NCBI GenBank assembly: GCA_905221605.1
Contig: CAJNDS010002379.1
Span: 627,501 to 691,500 of the forward strand
Direction of reading: 5' to 3'
Length of the DNA: 64,000 nucleotides
Origin: Symbiodinium natans
Lineage: Eukaryota > Sar > Dinophyceae > Suessiales > Symbiodiniaceae
Below, piece by piece: positions 50,215-61,373 of the stretch. Under the pieces are notes generated by a model. The model ran no database searches. It was given only the letters and a program-made list of their open reading frames with translations, and had not been told where the DNA came from. The position numbers and the translations under genes were made by a program. Position 1 is the stretch's first letter. Each line of letters begins with the position of its first letter.

Positions 50215-50230
50215 CTCTCTCTCTCTCACA
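50160..50230. repeat. CA then CT microsatellite
   Basis: About 20 CA dinucleotides followed by about 8 CT dinucleotides. Confidence 0.96.
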
Positions 50231-51353
50231 CAGACACAAAAAAACACAAACCCAAAAGCTACGTAAGCCCCAAGCTCTAAACTCCTGAACTTCTAAAGCC
50301 AAAAAAACTCAAACCCACATACCTTCAGCCCAACTAAACCCCCCTCCCCCCAAGCGAGGTCATAGGCCCGGACGTGAAGCAGTCCACGATCTGTCGGTGC
50401 ACGTAGGCCTCCAGGACGATTTGGCTTGGCAAGGCTTATTGGGGTTTTCCGAAGGTAGGGGCACCCGTTTTGGGGACTCCATTTGGTGTGCTACAGGGAT
50501 CCATATATGTATGTGGGGAGTCGGGTGTTAGAGAGAGTTCAGGGAAGGGAAGGGGGTTAGGGGGGTTAGGGGGGTTTGAGGGCGTAAGTGCAGGGTTTGA
50601 TTGGAGTTCGGGGCTTGGGGCCGAGGGCTTCTCGAGTTCAAAAATATCGTGTCCACACCCGAATAGGGTTTAGGATTTAGGGTTTAGGGTAGAGTAGTAG
50701 CCCTGAACCCTCAACCCTCAACCCTAAACACTTTGAGGGAGGTTCTGGGCCCAAACACGAAACCTTCATCTGAAGTGTTCTCTGAAGACGAAAAGCAAAC
50801 TGAAACCCCCCTGCAACTGCCTGAAGGGCTGCGTTGAGCTAAGCCCCCTCCAGTCCCCTCTCCAAATTCAGGGCTTCTTAGGGTTTAGGGTTTAGGGTTA
50901 GGCTTTAGGCTTTAGGGTTTAGAGCGAGTGCCTCGCGTGACCCAGGGAGCATAGGGATCTTGGCATGGACCTCGCGCGTGGTAGTGTGAAGGGCTGAGGC
51001 TTTTAGGATCCTTGGATCTGGAGTTTAGAACCCTAAGCCCTAAACCCTAAACCCTGGAGCTCGTGGTTCGGATAAGTTAAAATCCCATAATAATAGTAAC
51101 CACTACACCAACATAATTAATGGAAGTACACGGCTTGTGTGGCTCGTGTAGATGCTTAGGGCTTAGGGTGTAGGGGTTCGGGTTTAGGGATCTCGGGTTT
51201 GGGCCTTTAGGGCATAGGGTTTTTGGGGGTTTAGGGCTTAGGGGTTTAGGGTTCAGAGGTTTCGGGGGTCGGGCTTCACCAAGCCCCTGCCCTCAGTGAA
51301 GTCCATCAGGACTCCCAACAAACCTTATGGAAAACCCTAATCCCTAAGCCCGA

Positions 51354-51558
51354 ATCCCTAAACCCTAACCCTAAACCCTAAACCCTAAACCCTAAACCCT
51401 AAACCCTAAACCCTAAACCCTAAACCCTAAACCCTAAACCCTAAACCCTAACACCCTAAACCCTAAACCCTAAACCCTAAACCCTAAACCCTAAACCCTA
51501 AACCCTAAACCCTAAACCCTAAACCCTAAACCCTAAACCCTAAACCCTAAACCCTAAC
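51354..51558 (-). repeat. CCCTAAA array, about 205 bp
   Basis: About 29 heptamers with one ACACCCTAAA break near 51450. Confidence 0.97.
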
Positions 51559-52268
51559 CTACACCCTGAACCTCGGAGTCCCCAAAGAACCGCATAAGCC
51601 ACAACGGCCTTCAGGTGGTCCATACTTCTCGTTTAGGGGTTGAGGGTGTTTCGGGTTCAGGGCTGTGGCGTGGGAGGTGCGGGCCCTGACACCCAACACC
51701 CTCAATCCTAAACCCTAAACCCTCCCTAAATCCTAGACCCTAAAGCGTAAACCCAAAACCCTCAAACGCATGGGGTTTGACCGGCTAAGCGTGTTTAGCG
51801 GGTTGTGGGTGCAGGAAGGTAAATCATGAAGGCTACATCCAGTAAGTCTTGGGTCACGATATCCTGCACTACCCCCTAGCCTAGCTACCCAAGGGTTCAG
51901 AGTTCTATGTTGGACATGTATACTTAGTCAGGGTTTAGGGCTTAGGGCTTAGGGTTTTGGTTTGAGGGTTTAGGGTTTAGGGTTTAGGGCTTAGGGTTTA
52001 GGGCTTGGGGGGCTGGGGGGAGCACCCGGGGGGGCTGTTGCTCGACTCCAGGGGAACCCTAAACCCCAGTACCCCGGTATGGTTTTTCCAGCATGGCCTC
52101 AAAAGCCTCTGACAAGTATTCCTAAATGTGATCCTGTTAAACCCTAATATGGGGAAAGACATGAAAATCCAAAGGGCCTACCTATTTTTGCAGACCCCTA
52201 AACCCTAAACCCCAAACCCCAAACCCTAAACCCCAGTACCCCAGTTATGTGTTTGCAGACAGGAAGGT

Positions 52269-52528
52269 CATGGGTTCCCCTAATACCCCCCTCTATACTA
52301 CCCCCCCCCCCCCCCAGGTTCCCCTCTTAAATGGCCTTAATTAGGCTTCATTATCCCTAAATAACCTTAATTATGGGGGGAACCTGGCAGGAGGGGGGGG
52401 GGGGGGGGGGTAGTACCCCTAAACCCTAAACCCCAAACCCTAAACCCTAAACCCCAAACCCGAAACCCTAAACCCCAAACCCTAAACCCTAAACGAATAT
52501 AGAGAGGGGGGTAGTAGGAGAACCCATG
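52269..52528. mobile_element. MITE-like element, family C copy 2 with internal repeat block
   Basis: Left CATGGGTTCCCCTAATACCC and a C tract (about 15), right a G tract (about 16), GTAGTA, then about 80 bp of CCCTAAA/CCCCAAA repeat (52413-52493), then TATAGAGAGGGGGGTAGTAGG and AACCCATG. CATGGGTT / AACCCATG and the C/G tracts form the inverted termini. It is the largest copy. Confidence 0.82.
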
Positions 52529-53374
52529 CGAAGGTGAGTCTCGGACGTAGATCATCAGACTGGAGACCCGGTCCGAGTAGGTCGTCACCACCTGCAAGCA
52601 GGGCGTCCTAAACCCTAAACCCTGAACCCTAAACCCTGAACCCTAAATCCTAAACCCCTGAACCCCTAAACCCTAAACCCTTAAGCCCCCCAACCCTAAA
52701 CCCCAAACCCTTTAAACCCTAAACCCTAAACGCTAAACCCCTAAACCCCTAAACCCTGAAGCCTAAACCCCTAAACCCCGAAACCCTAACACGGACGCCC
52801 GATGGTTGAAACGCGCGCCTCAGGGCTGAACGGTAGCCACTGCGACGAGAGGTCAGCCCTGGAGGGGTTGAGGATGGTGGGTTTAGGGTTTAGGGTTTGG
52901 GGTTTAGGGTTTAGGGCTAGGGTTTAGGGTATAGGGTCTAGGGTGTAGGGTTTAGTGATTTGTGGGTTTAGGGTGGTTTCATGCAGGGTTCAGAGTGTAG
53001 GGTTCAGGTCTTTGTGCTATTTCTTCTTGTTGGGTGGAAGTGGGTTAGGGAGGAGGCTTGATAAGAAGGTGCAAGAGTTTGCTGGTTATTGGGTTTTAGG
53101 ATTTCAGGGTTGGGGGTTGCAGTTGCTTAGGTTGTTCAGCGTTTAGGGGATTTAGGGTTTAGGGCCTAAACCCTAAACCCTATAAACCCTAAATTCGGTA
53201 GAGGGGTTTACCTTCTAGGGGCTCTAGGATTTAGGGTGTAGTAGATCAGGCTGTGGCGCTTAGGGCTTTCGGGCTTAAGGTTGTGGACAGGGGCATTGCG
53301 TGACATTAGGTTTAGAGTTTAGGGTTTAGGGTTTAGGGTTTAGGGCTTAGGGTTTAGGGTTTGGGGCTTAGGGT

Positions 53375-53467
53375 TTAGGTTTTAGAGATTGGCGACCGAC
53401 CCTCGCTACCCAACACAAAGTCCAAATAGAGGTCGTTCAAGTTAGTTGCAAATTCATCGGATCCCAT
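53375..53467 (-). CDS. candidate first exon with ATG
   Basis: An ATG at 53465-53467, in the context CCAAAATGG, opens a minus-strand frame MGSDEFATNLNDLYLDFVLG then SEGRSPI, closed by a TAA within the downstream TTTAGGG-complement repeat. Acidic, helical start, no signal peptide. A GT donor would be expected before the TAA. Product unknown. Confidence 0.42.
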   Translation of the reverse strand: MGSDEFATNLNDLYLDFVLGSEGRSPISKT

Positions 53468-53603
53468 TTTGGAGCGTGGGCAGGGGTGGGAGGCGGGCGG
53501 TGCACGTGAAGGTACCCTAAACCCTAAACCCTAAACCCTAAACCCTGAACCCTAAACCCCAAACCCCAAACCCCAAACCCTAAACCCTAAACCCTAAACC
53601 CTT

Positions 53604-53703
53604 GTTGACTCAGCGACGTCTCCAGCAACAAGCACCCAAACCTGAAACTCAGGCTGCGACTCCCAGTTCATGGCCAGCATCTTCTCCCACCTCTTTTGGG
53701 GCT
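53604..53703 (-). CDS. candidate exon
   Basis: CACAG (53704-53708) followed by a minus-strand frame PQKRWEKMLAMNWESQPEFQ then VWVLVAGDVAEST. An internal CAG|GTTTGG may be the true donor. It lies about 140 bp upstream (in gene sense) of the ATG island at 53375-53467. Product unknown. Confidence 0.42.
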
Positions 53704-53953
53704 CTGTGGGTTTAGGGTTTAGGGTTTAGGGTTTAGGGTTTAGGGCTTAGGGTTTAGGGTTTAGGGTTTAGGGTTTTAGGGCTGAGGGTTTTGGGGTTTA
53801 GGCATTCTGAGTTTAGGTTTCGCGGGGTCGTATATCAGCAGAACACACGGGAGTGAAACTGCTCCACCCTGCTCCCGAGACCCCTAGCCCTGAAGCCTCA
53901 ACCCTGAAAGCCAGTGTCCCAGAGCCTACATCCTTAGAAGGACTAGAGGGGCT

Positions 53954-53992
53954 AGACCCAAGAGTAACCTGGGAATAAACAGGGTACCCTTC
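53954..53992. mobile_element. family A left-end fragment
   Basis: AGACCCAAGAGTAACCTGGG followed by AATAAACAGGGTACCC, then unrelated sequence. Confidence 0.55.
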
Positions 53993-54507
53993 CACCGCTT
54001 GTGGCTCAGAGCTTCGAGGATTCGAAGGCCCATGAATACCGACCTGCTCTACCTGTCCTTCCTGTTTGACCACACAACATGCCCTAAACCCTGAACCCTA
54101 AACCCAAAGCCTGAACCCTAAACCCTAAACCCTAAAGCCTAAAACCCTAAACCCCTAAACCCCTAAACCCTAACCAAAAAAGTCCGAGCCGTCTGCAGAC
54201 GGCGCTAAGCTTCTGGCGTGGTGTTTGGCAAGTCCACGGAGAAGCAGACATCGATGTGCTCCGCCCGCCGTCTGCACAAAGGTCTGCTTTAGGGTTTCGG
54301 GTTTAGGGTTTCGGGTTGAGGGGGTTTAAGGGGGTTTAGGGAGTTTCGAGGGGATTTCGGGGGTTTAGGGTTTGGTTTTAGGAGTTTTCTAGGGGGTTTA
54401 GGGGCTTTGGGGTTTAGGGGGCTAAGCCCTAAACACCAAACCCGGTTAGGGCCTTGGGTTTTGGGCTCTACACTCCCTGAAGCTGCATCTAAGACCCTGA
54501 ACCTGAA

Positions 54508-54585
54508 CCCTAGGGTTTAGGGTTTAGGGTTTAGGGTTTAGGGTTTAGGGTTTAGGGTTTAGGGTTTAGGGTTTAGGGTTTAGGC
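54508..54585 (+). repeat. pure TTTAGGG array
   Basis: About 11 perfect heptamers. A second pure array of the same size lies at 54679-54753, with a 95-bp unique spacer between. Confidence 0.97.
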
Positions 54586-55018
54586 CCCCTGAATCTGAAC
54601 CTCTAACCCCCAAGCCGCCCTGGAGCCTCCTATAACACCAAAGAAACAAACCCTACAACTTCTGCACCAAACAACTCACGGTTTAGGGTTTAGGGTTTAG
54701 GGTTTAGGGTTTAGGGTTTAGGGTTTAGGGTTTAGGGTTTAGGGTTTAGGGTAAAGAAGAACTTGAAGTGTGCCATCTCAACAACCTTAACCCCACCAAA
54801 CCCTAAAAACCCTCAACCTGAAATTCTGAACCGCTGAACCCCGAAACCCCCAAACCCCGAACCACTTAGTATCTTAGTAACTGCCCGTGAAACTTCACGC
54901 ACTCTTGGGTTTGGGGTTGAGGGGTTTCGTGGTTTCGGAATGGGGGGTTTAGGGGTTTAGGCTTTGGGGGTTGAGGGGGTTTAGGGGTTTAGGTACTTGG
55001 GGGGTTAGGAGGACCAGG

Positions 55019-55096
55019 ACCCTAAACCCTAAACCCGAAACGCTAAACCCTAAACCCGAAACCCTAAACCCTAAACCCGAAACCTTAAACCCTAAG
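55019..55096 (-). repeat. 21-bp higher-order telomere-like repeat
   Basis: Three successive copies of CCCTAAACCCTAAACCCGAAA with one or two substitutions: a three-heptamer unit amplified as a block. Confidence 0.85.
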
Positions 55097-55894
55097 ATTA
55101 GCAACCCAAAAACACAAAGCCGAAGCCCTGAAACTCCGAACCCCAAATTCCTAAGCCCCTAAACCCCCTCAAGCTCCAAAGCCTAAACCCCTAAACCCCC
55201 ACATTCCTGAACCACGAAACCCCTCAACCCCAAACCCAAGAGTGCTTAAAGTTTCACGGGTAGTTGATAGCGGGCTTAGGAATGTTGAACTTTGGGCTTA
55301 GAGTTATAAGTGCGGTTCTGAGTACGGTGAATGTACTTAAGCCCGATTACAACCCTCATTGAGGTGCCCATAGCTCTGCCTATAACTACCCCCCCCCCCA
55401 AAAAAAAAAAAAAAAAGAAAAAAAACCCGTAGTCTTCATCTCTACATCTGGGAGAGCCATGTGGCAAAGGGTTTGTTTCGTGTTGTGCTTGAACGATTAA
55501 GCACTAAACCCTAAACCGTAAGCCTTCATGCATGCGCTCTTGCGCAAAGTTCAGAGCCGCGACTACTCAATTGTAGTTTGGGTTTGCGGGTTCAGATGCT
55601 GAAGGGGTTTGGGGGCCTTAGTCATTAGAGCAGGGTTTTCTGGGTGGTTTAGGGACTAGGGTTTATTGTGTAGGGTTTAGGCTTTAGGGTTCAGGGTTTA
55701 AAGTTTAAGGTTTAGGGTTTAGGGTTTGGGGCTTGGGGTTTGGGGTTTAGGGTTTAGGGTTCAGGGTTTGGGGCTTAGGGCTTGGGCGTACTTGCGTGCC
55801 CCTAAGCCCTAAACCCTATACCCTCAACAATACACCCTAAACCCGATACCCTAAACCCTGAACCCTAAGGGTGTGGCGATTCAAGTTTCTGAGG

Positions 55895-55969
55895 TCACGG
55901 CATGTAAATCTCCATGCCGATATCCGACAGCTCCAGCTTCGTGAAACCTTCCTGGGCCAGCACAATTGG
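55895..55969 (-). CDS. candidate terminal exon, 24 codons plus stop
   Basis: The minus-strand frame reads PIVLAQEGFTKLELSDIGME then IYMP and TGA at 55895-55897. GGCCCAG near the start could be an acceptor. Highly protein-like. Product unknown. Confidence 0.42.
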   Translation of the reverse strand, partial: PIVLAQEGFTKLELSDIGMEIYMP

Positions 55970-56749
55970 GTTTAGGGTTTAGGGTTTAGGGTTTAGGGTT
56001 TCGGGTTTAGGGTTTAGGACCCCTAAACCCTACTACCCCTAAACCCTAAACCCTAAACCCTAAACCCTAAACCCTAAACCCTAAGCCCTAAACCCTAAAC
56101 CCTAAACCCTTAACCCTAAACCCTTAACCCTAAACCCTAAACCCCAATCCAGCAGTGGTGTAGGCCGCGCCTGGAGGCCCATGCCTTTGAAAGTCTGTAG
56201 CAAAGGTCAGGGGCCATGCTTTAAGTGGCCATCTGGTTGCCGACGGAACTCCGGAGTTTAGGGTTTAGGTTTTAGGGTTTAGGGTTCAGGGTTTAGGATT
56301 TAGGGTTTAGGTTTAGGGTTTGCAGTGCAGCGTTTAGGGTTTCCACGTCCTGGCTCCTTCTGAGCATCTTGGTTGTTTTTGTGAGTGCTGAAACAGGGGG
56401 AGGCATGCTGCCGGGTTTAGGGTTTAGGTTTTGGGGGTTGGGTTGAAGGTCTCGAAAACCCCTAAACCCAAACCCTAAACCCAGTAGGGTCTCGGGTTTC
56501 GGGTTTAGGGTTTATGGCTAGGGCTAGTAGGGTTTAGGGTTTAGAGTCTTCGGGATGTTTAGGGCTTTTTCAGAGGCTCCCGTGCTCTTGTTGCAAGCAC
56601 TCAGTTCGACACTTCGCCGCGTGCCCTCAGCTCCCTGAACTCCCCTAAAGCCCCTAAACCCCTTAGGGTGCAGGGTTTAGGGTCACTTTAACCCCTAAAC
56701 CCTAAAGCCTAAACCCTAAACCCCAAACCCTAAACCCTAAACCCTAAAC

Positions 56750-56828
56750 CCCCAGCTCGAGGCGCCTTCTCCGTCGGTAGCCGGGCTTTTGGAGCCTCAG
56801 CTCATGCTCGGGAACTTCAACTGCTTGG
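56750..56828 (-). CDS. candidate exon
   Basis: AAGCAG followed by a minus-strand frame VEVPEHELRLQKPGYRRRR. Charged, basic end. Product unknown. Confidence 0.33.
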
Positions 56829-56888
56829 AGGGTTTAGGGTTTAGGGTTTAGGGTTTAGGGTGTAGGGTGTAGGGTTTAGGGTTTAGGT

Positions 56889-56975
56889 TTTAGGCATATT
56901 CAGTCATTCGCGTTGAGGGTTTAGGGTGTAGGGTTTAGGGTTTAGGGTTTAGGATTTAGGCATATTCAGTCACTT
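56889..56975. repeat. telomere-like block flanked by a direct duplication
   Basis: TTAGGCATATTCAGTCA occurs at about 56890-56906 and again at about 56956-56972, with TTTAGGG-type repeat between. Confidence 0.85.
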
Positions 56976-57124
56976 TGGAATTAAAAACTATCAAAGGTAG
57001 GGTACTTAGAGGGACTTAGTACGTAGCTCACTTTAGGGCTCCTACTGGTTCTCAGTAGTAAACCAACCCTAAATCCTAAACCCCAGGGTTTCGGGTTTAG
57101 GGTGTAGGGTTTAGGGACCTGAAG

Positions 57125-57390
57125 TTACTTTGCAGCCTCGGGGGCAGCAGTCACTGACATTTGTAGTGGTGATCGCATGCTTGGGAATTGTCCACATCCC
57201 CCGGTAGACACAAAATGGAAGACGTACTGGGCAACGACAGTCAACTGCTGGGTGTTCAGAGACCGCAGAAAGGCGTCCATCATTTCCGACCTCACACATG
57301 TCTTGCTCTGAGCGCCAAGTTGTGCAAAACAAAGACTCCGATCTGGCCCTGGCTGCGAAATCCACTTGCTCAGCAGCTCAGCACTTCGCC
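57125..57390 (-). CDS. candidate coding island, 87 codons plus stop
   Basis: A minus-strand frame without an early ATG runs from the repeat junction at 57390 to a TAA at 57125-57127. It contains RSAELLSKWISQPGPDRSLC, then MMDAFLRSLNTQQLTVVAQY, and ends SPLQMSVTAAPEAAK. It is long for this window and well composed. A second minus-strand frame is also open but is cysteine-rich and less natural. It probably represents a 3' terminal exon. Product unknown. Confidence 0.42.
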
Positions 57391-57588
57391 CTAAACCCTA
57401 AACCCTAAACCCTAAATCCTAAACCCTAAACCCTAAACCCTAAACCCTAAACCCTAAACCCTAAAACCCTAAAACCCTAAACCCTAAACCCTAAAACCCT
57501 AAACCCTAAACCCTAAACCCTAAACCCTAAACCCTAAACCCTAACCCTAAACCCTAAACCCTAAAGCCTAAACCCTAAACCCTAAACC
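57391..57588 (-). repeat. CCCTAAA array, about 200 bp
   Basis: About 27 units with several CCCTAAAA octamers interspersed. Confidence 0.96.
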
Positions 57589-57990
57589 GGAGAATCATGA
57601 CCCGACGGTAAACTTTAAACTATGCTTGCCCCCACCCCAACCCAAACCTCCCCCCCCCCCCCCCCCACATGCATGCCTAGAAGAATGGGTTCGACGGGCA
57701 TGAGATGGGACCTGGTTGGCCGAATGCCTGAGGCAGACGTACTTCTCAATCCCCAATGTTCTAGTTGCTTACATCGGATCCAGAAAAGGCTCAGGGTTCA
57801 GGGTTTCGGGCTTAGGGTTCAGGCTGTAGGGCTAGGATTTTGGGGTTTGGGGTTTAGGGTTTAGGGTTTAGGATTTAGGAAGGCCCTTGTCTCAGTCCCC
57901 CCATCCCAAGCGGAGGCGTCGGCGATCGCTCGCATGGGCGGCATTACCTGCCAGGGGTCGTCTCGTCTTCTGTCTGCGTAATCCTAACCT

Positions 57991-58161
57991 CACGGGTTCC
58001 CCCTACTATCCCTCTCTATACTATATACTTGGGGATTTAGGGCCACTTTCTTGGTTCCCTTCATAATTAAGGCCTATGCGGGATAATTTATCTCAATCAA
58101 GGTTATCTAAGGGGGGGGCACCTAGGGGGGGTAGTGTAGAGGGTAGTCTACGGAAACCCAT
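57991..58161. mobile_element. MITE-like element, family C copy 3
   Basis: Left CACGGGTTCCCCCTACTATC, right GGTAGTGTAGAGGGTAGTC and AACCCATG. The interior is TTAATTA/AATCAAGG-rich. No telomere-like block at the site filled in copies 2 and 4. Confidence 0.78.
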
Positions 58162-58476
58162 GATGACGCCGAAGCCTCATCCCTCCATCCTAATACAACA
58201 TCCACATTCGGGTTTAGGGGTTAGGGTTTAAAAAGTTTAGGGCTTAGGGTTTAGGGTTTAGGGTTTAGGGTTTAGGGTTTAGGGTTTAGGGTTTAGGGTT
58301 ACCCTAAAACCTAAACCCGACGCCCTGAACCCTAGAACCCTACAGCGTCAACCCTGAACCCTGAACCCAAAAGCATAAACCCTAAACCCTAAACCCTGAA
58401 CCCTAGAACCCTTAACCCTAAACCCAGAACCCTAAACCCGAAAGCCTGAACCCTGAACCCTAAACCCGAAACCCTG

Positions 58477-58575
58477 AACCCTGAAACCCTGAACCGTAAA
58501 CCCGAAACCCTGAACCCTAGGACCCTAAACCCGAAACCCTGAACCCTAGGACCCTAAACCCGAAACCCTGAACCC
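58477..58575 (-). repeat. 29-bp higher-order repeat of four variant heptamers
   Basis: The block CCCGAAA, CCCTGAA, CCCTAGGA, CCCTAAA is repeated in that order two to three times. It is an ordered array of four distinct variants, so amplification acted on the 29-bp block. Confidence 0.85.
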
Positions 58576-58605
58576 TAAACCCTAAACCCTAAACCCTAAA
58601 CCTTG

Positions 58606-58677
58606 TTACTGGTGAGCAGGGGCCTTCTCCAGAAATGCGGCAATGCCATCCTTTGGTGCTTCGAGGGTTGCGGAGGC
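58606..58677 (-). CDS. candidate last exon, possible enoyl-CoA hydratase C-terminus
   Basis: The minus-strand frame reads ASATLEAPKDGIAAFLEKAP then AHQ and TAA at 58606-58608. Proteins of the crotonase (enoyl-CoA hydratase/isomerase) family often end with a segment of the form x-E-G-xx-AFLEKR, and KDGIAAFLEK fits it closely. The rest of a crotonase (oxyanion-hole motifs) was not found in neighbouring islands, so identity is tentative. The start follows AAAGCCTCC at a TTTAGGG-like boundary. Confidence 0.4.
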   Translation of the reverse strand, partial: ASATLEAPKDGIAAFLEKAPAHQ

Positions 58678-59761
58678 TTTAGGGGGGGTTTAGGGTTTCG
58701 GGTTTAGGGTTTAGGGTTTAGGGTTTAGTGTTTAGGGTTTACGGTTTAGGGTTTTAAGGTTTAGGGCTCCATGAAGTCTCCTGTCGCTCCCAAAAACACG
58801 ACAAGCCCTTGAGCAACTGCGACCTCCATTTAGTGTTTCGGGTTTAGGGTTTAGGGCTTCAGGTTTAGGGATGTAGGCCCCCAAGTCGCAGGATCCCCTT
58901 ATATTCAGGCCCCAAATAGTGTGCCCCTACTTTCGGAAACGCCCATATGGGTTTTTGCGAAATAGGGTGGTTTCTGTTGAAAGGGGTCCGTTCTAGCAGG
59001 TGCCGTACTATATTGGGACCCAAGAAAGGGGGCCTGATTTAGAGAACCACTCATGTAGAAGCATGGCCCTAAAACCCTATAAAGCCTACCTGGACCCCCA
59101 AAGAATGCAAACAAAATCGCCCAAAACCCTAAACCCTAAACCCTAAACCTTAAACCCTGCAAAGCCTAAAACCCCAGGCCCACAATCAGCCGACTCAAAG
59201 AGCCAGGCCGAACAGACCCAGCCCAGCTTCGCGAACTGCACTTCAAGTTTAGGGTTTCGGGTTTCGGGTTCAGGGTGTAGGGCTAGGGTTTAGGGTTTAG
59301 GGTTCAGGGCTAGGGTTTCGGGTTTAGGGTTCAGGGTTGAGGGTTGAGGGTTTAGGGGTTCAGGGTTTAAGATTTGGGGTTTGGGGTTTGGGGTTTAGGG
59401 TTTAGGGTTGGGGTTTAGGGTTTAGGGTTTGGGGTTTAGGGCCTCTTTCCCTGTAAATCTGCTTGTTGACTGCAAGCTGCGCCTCTTGATGGCGCAGACA
59501 ATAGGGCTTAGTTTTTAGGGTTTAGGGGTGTTGCAATGTGCTGCAATCGCCAAGCGCCTCCTGGGTTCAGGGAAAAACTGAGGTTCGAGACTCTCACACG
59601 GCACAATCCAAAACCCAACGCCATAAACTTAAGACCTAAACCCTAAACCCTAAATCCAAAACCCTGAAGCCTAAACCCTAAACCCTGGCCCTCAACCGGC
59701 CTCATCCTCTCCGCACTCTTGGACCTGCAACTCTGCCTGCTTACAAGCTGTTTTGACGTGG

Positions 59762-59858
59762 TCAGGGTTTAGGGTTTAGGGTTTAGGGTTTAGGGTTTAG
59801 GGTTTAGGGTTTAGGGTTTAGGGTTTAGGGTTTAGGGTTTAGGGTTTAGGGTTTAGGG
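59762..59858 (+). repeat. pure TTTAGGG array
   Basis: About 13-14 perfect heptamers. Confidence 0.97.
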
Positions 59859-60455
59859 CTACGTAGTATCCCCTATAGAAACCCTATCAGAATTCCTATA
59901 ACCCAACTTACCAATCCTACTTACTAGTGCTGCACATTGGTTACAGGGTTGGGAATAAAGCTCAGACCGTATCGAGTCCCTCAATCAGGGCGAAGGGAGG
60001 GGTACAAGGCGCCAGCCTCCCTCATTAAAGCAGGGTTTTTTCTTGGGTTTAGGGTTTAGGGTAGTATCTATCCCCCAGCGGACAAAAGTAGAACTTACAA
60101 ATGCTCATGTAGCACCGTTGCATTGGCATACGTCTTTTTCGTATATATGTATATATGTACATACATGTATGTATGAATCTACATATGTTGGAAATATTTT
60201 CGGCTTTTTACTTACTATACATTCTGGATGCATTATGCAGAATTGGGTGTTCCACATGACAAATCACCGACAGTCAGACAGTCAGACGCTCAAGCAGTCG
60301 GACGTTTTGACCGTCAGACACTGGGACTTCCAGTTCTACCTCACAAGCGACCCATAGTTGCTTTCAGCCTGTGGCTTGAAGCTCCGTGCAAACCCTAAAC
60401 CGTTATCTTAGGGACAGAACTCGGACTTCGTGAAGCAGGATGCAACTGAGTAAAG

Positions 60456-60530
60456 TGTATAGGTTGGGATGTAACAGTCCTTAATCGGGGTTACAATGGG
60501 GGTATAGGGAACACCCCAATGTATAGGACT
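60456..60530. mobile_element. short inverted-repeat element
   Basis: GTATAGGTTGGGATGT faces ACACCCCAATGTATAG about 50 bp away, imperfect inverted ends. Single copy here. Confidence 0.45.
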
Positions 60531-60597
60531 TTTCAAAGGCTGAGGATGGTTCCTCCAAATCACGCGCAACAAAAAAAAACAACCAGAAGCCCGGAAG

Positions 60598-60688
60598 CTA
60601 GGGTTTAGGGTTTAGGGTTTAGGGTTTAGGGTTTAGGGTTTAGGGTTTAGGGTTTAGGGTTTAGGGTTTAGGGTTTAGGGTTTAGGGA
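60598..60688 (+). repeat. pure TTTAGGG array
   Basis: About 12-13 perfect heptamers, seven bases before CCTGCTTG. Confidence 0.97.
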
Positions 60689-60707
60689 AACCCTGCTTGA
60701 ACTTGTC

Positions 60708-60840
60708 GGGTTCTTAAGGGAAGGGGGTTCAATCGGGGTAGGGGCCTAGGGAACCTTCAGGAAGCTAGGGAGCCTTAGGGAGTATTTCCGGGAACCATGG
60801 GTCTCTACCCGTCTTGAACCCCGCCCTCCCGTAAGAGCCC
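60708..60840. mobile_element. MITE-like element, family R, about 35-bp inverted repeats
   Basis: GGGTTCTTAAGGGAAGGGGG, TTCAATCGGGGTAGGG on the left face CTACCCGTCTTGAACCCCGC, CCTCCCGTAAGAGCCC on the right: about 35 bp inverted with roughly six mismatches. Non-coding interior. Single copy here. Confidence 0.75.
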
Positions 60841-61250
60841 TATGATTAACACTCCAGAGCTCCATGGAGCAAGGTTGAAAGGGTTGAGGGTACGGCGACA
60901 GCTGTGTAGAGTTTGCGGCTGCTGAAGATCCATAATCCAGGAGCCTGAACGATTGCCAACCTCATCCTCTTATCATTGTTTACATACATACATATATATA
61001 TATATGCATGTATACATGATAAAGCGTACCGAAGAACCCATGTCACCCCTTTGCTATGCATGGGTGGTTTGTGCCGGCTGCCTCGATGTAACGTCCCATC
61101 AACAGCAGCTGCCTGTCCCAACGCGCAAAACTGCAATACAGGCGACAACGACCAACAAGTAACACCTGAACCCGAAACCACTCTAAGCCCGTAACCATCA
61201 ACCGCGTCGCGTTCAAACTTCACGAGACAGGTGCGGGTTCCATGAGAGCT
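60841..61250. other. unique island with AT microsatellite, no clear gene
   Basis: About 400 bp without telomere-like repeat. A (TA)n tract lies at 60983-61015. Frames are open on both strands but all translate the microsatellite (YIYIYM). The minus-strand part before it (60845-60965) reads MRLAIVQAPGLWIFSSRKLY and could be an exon. No homology recognised. Confidence 0.35.
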
Positions 61251-61268
61251 TCAAAGGTCAAAAAAACC

Positions 61269-61345
61269 ATACATATACATATATATATATACATATATGT
61301 ATGTAGAAAGGGGGGGGGGTGTATATATATATATATATATACAGC
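61269..61345. repeat. AT microsatellites around a G tract
   Basis: (TA)n at 61269-61300 and 61319-61343 separated by a G9 run. Confidence 0.95.
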
Positions 61346-61373
61346 AGAATAGATATTATAATAATAAACATAT

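Noticed and set aside
50160-50230. CRISPR-like or regulatory repeat
   Set aside because: Plain CA/CT microsatellite. No spacer-repeat pattern exists anywhere in the window.
52367-52597. Minus-strand frame of about 76 codons
   Set aside because: Half of it is telomere-like repeat inside a family C element, with a poly-G tract translated as proline.
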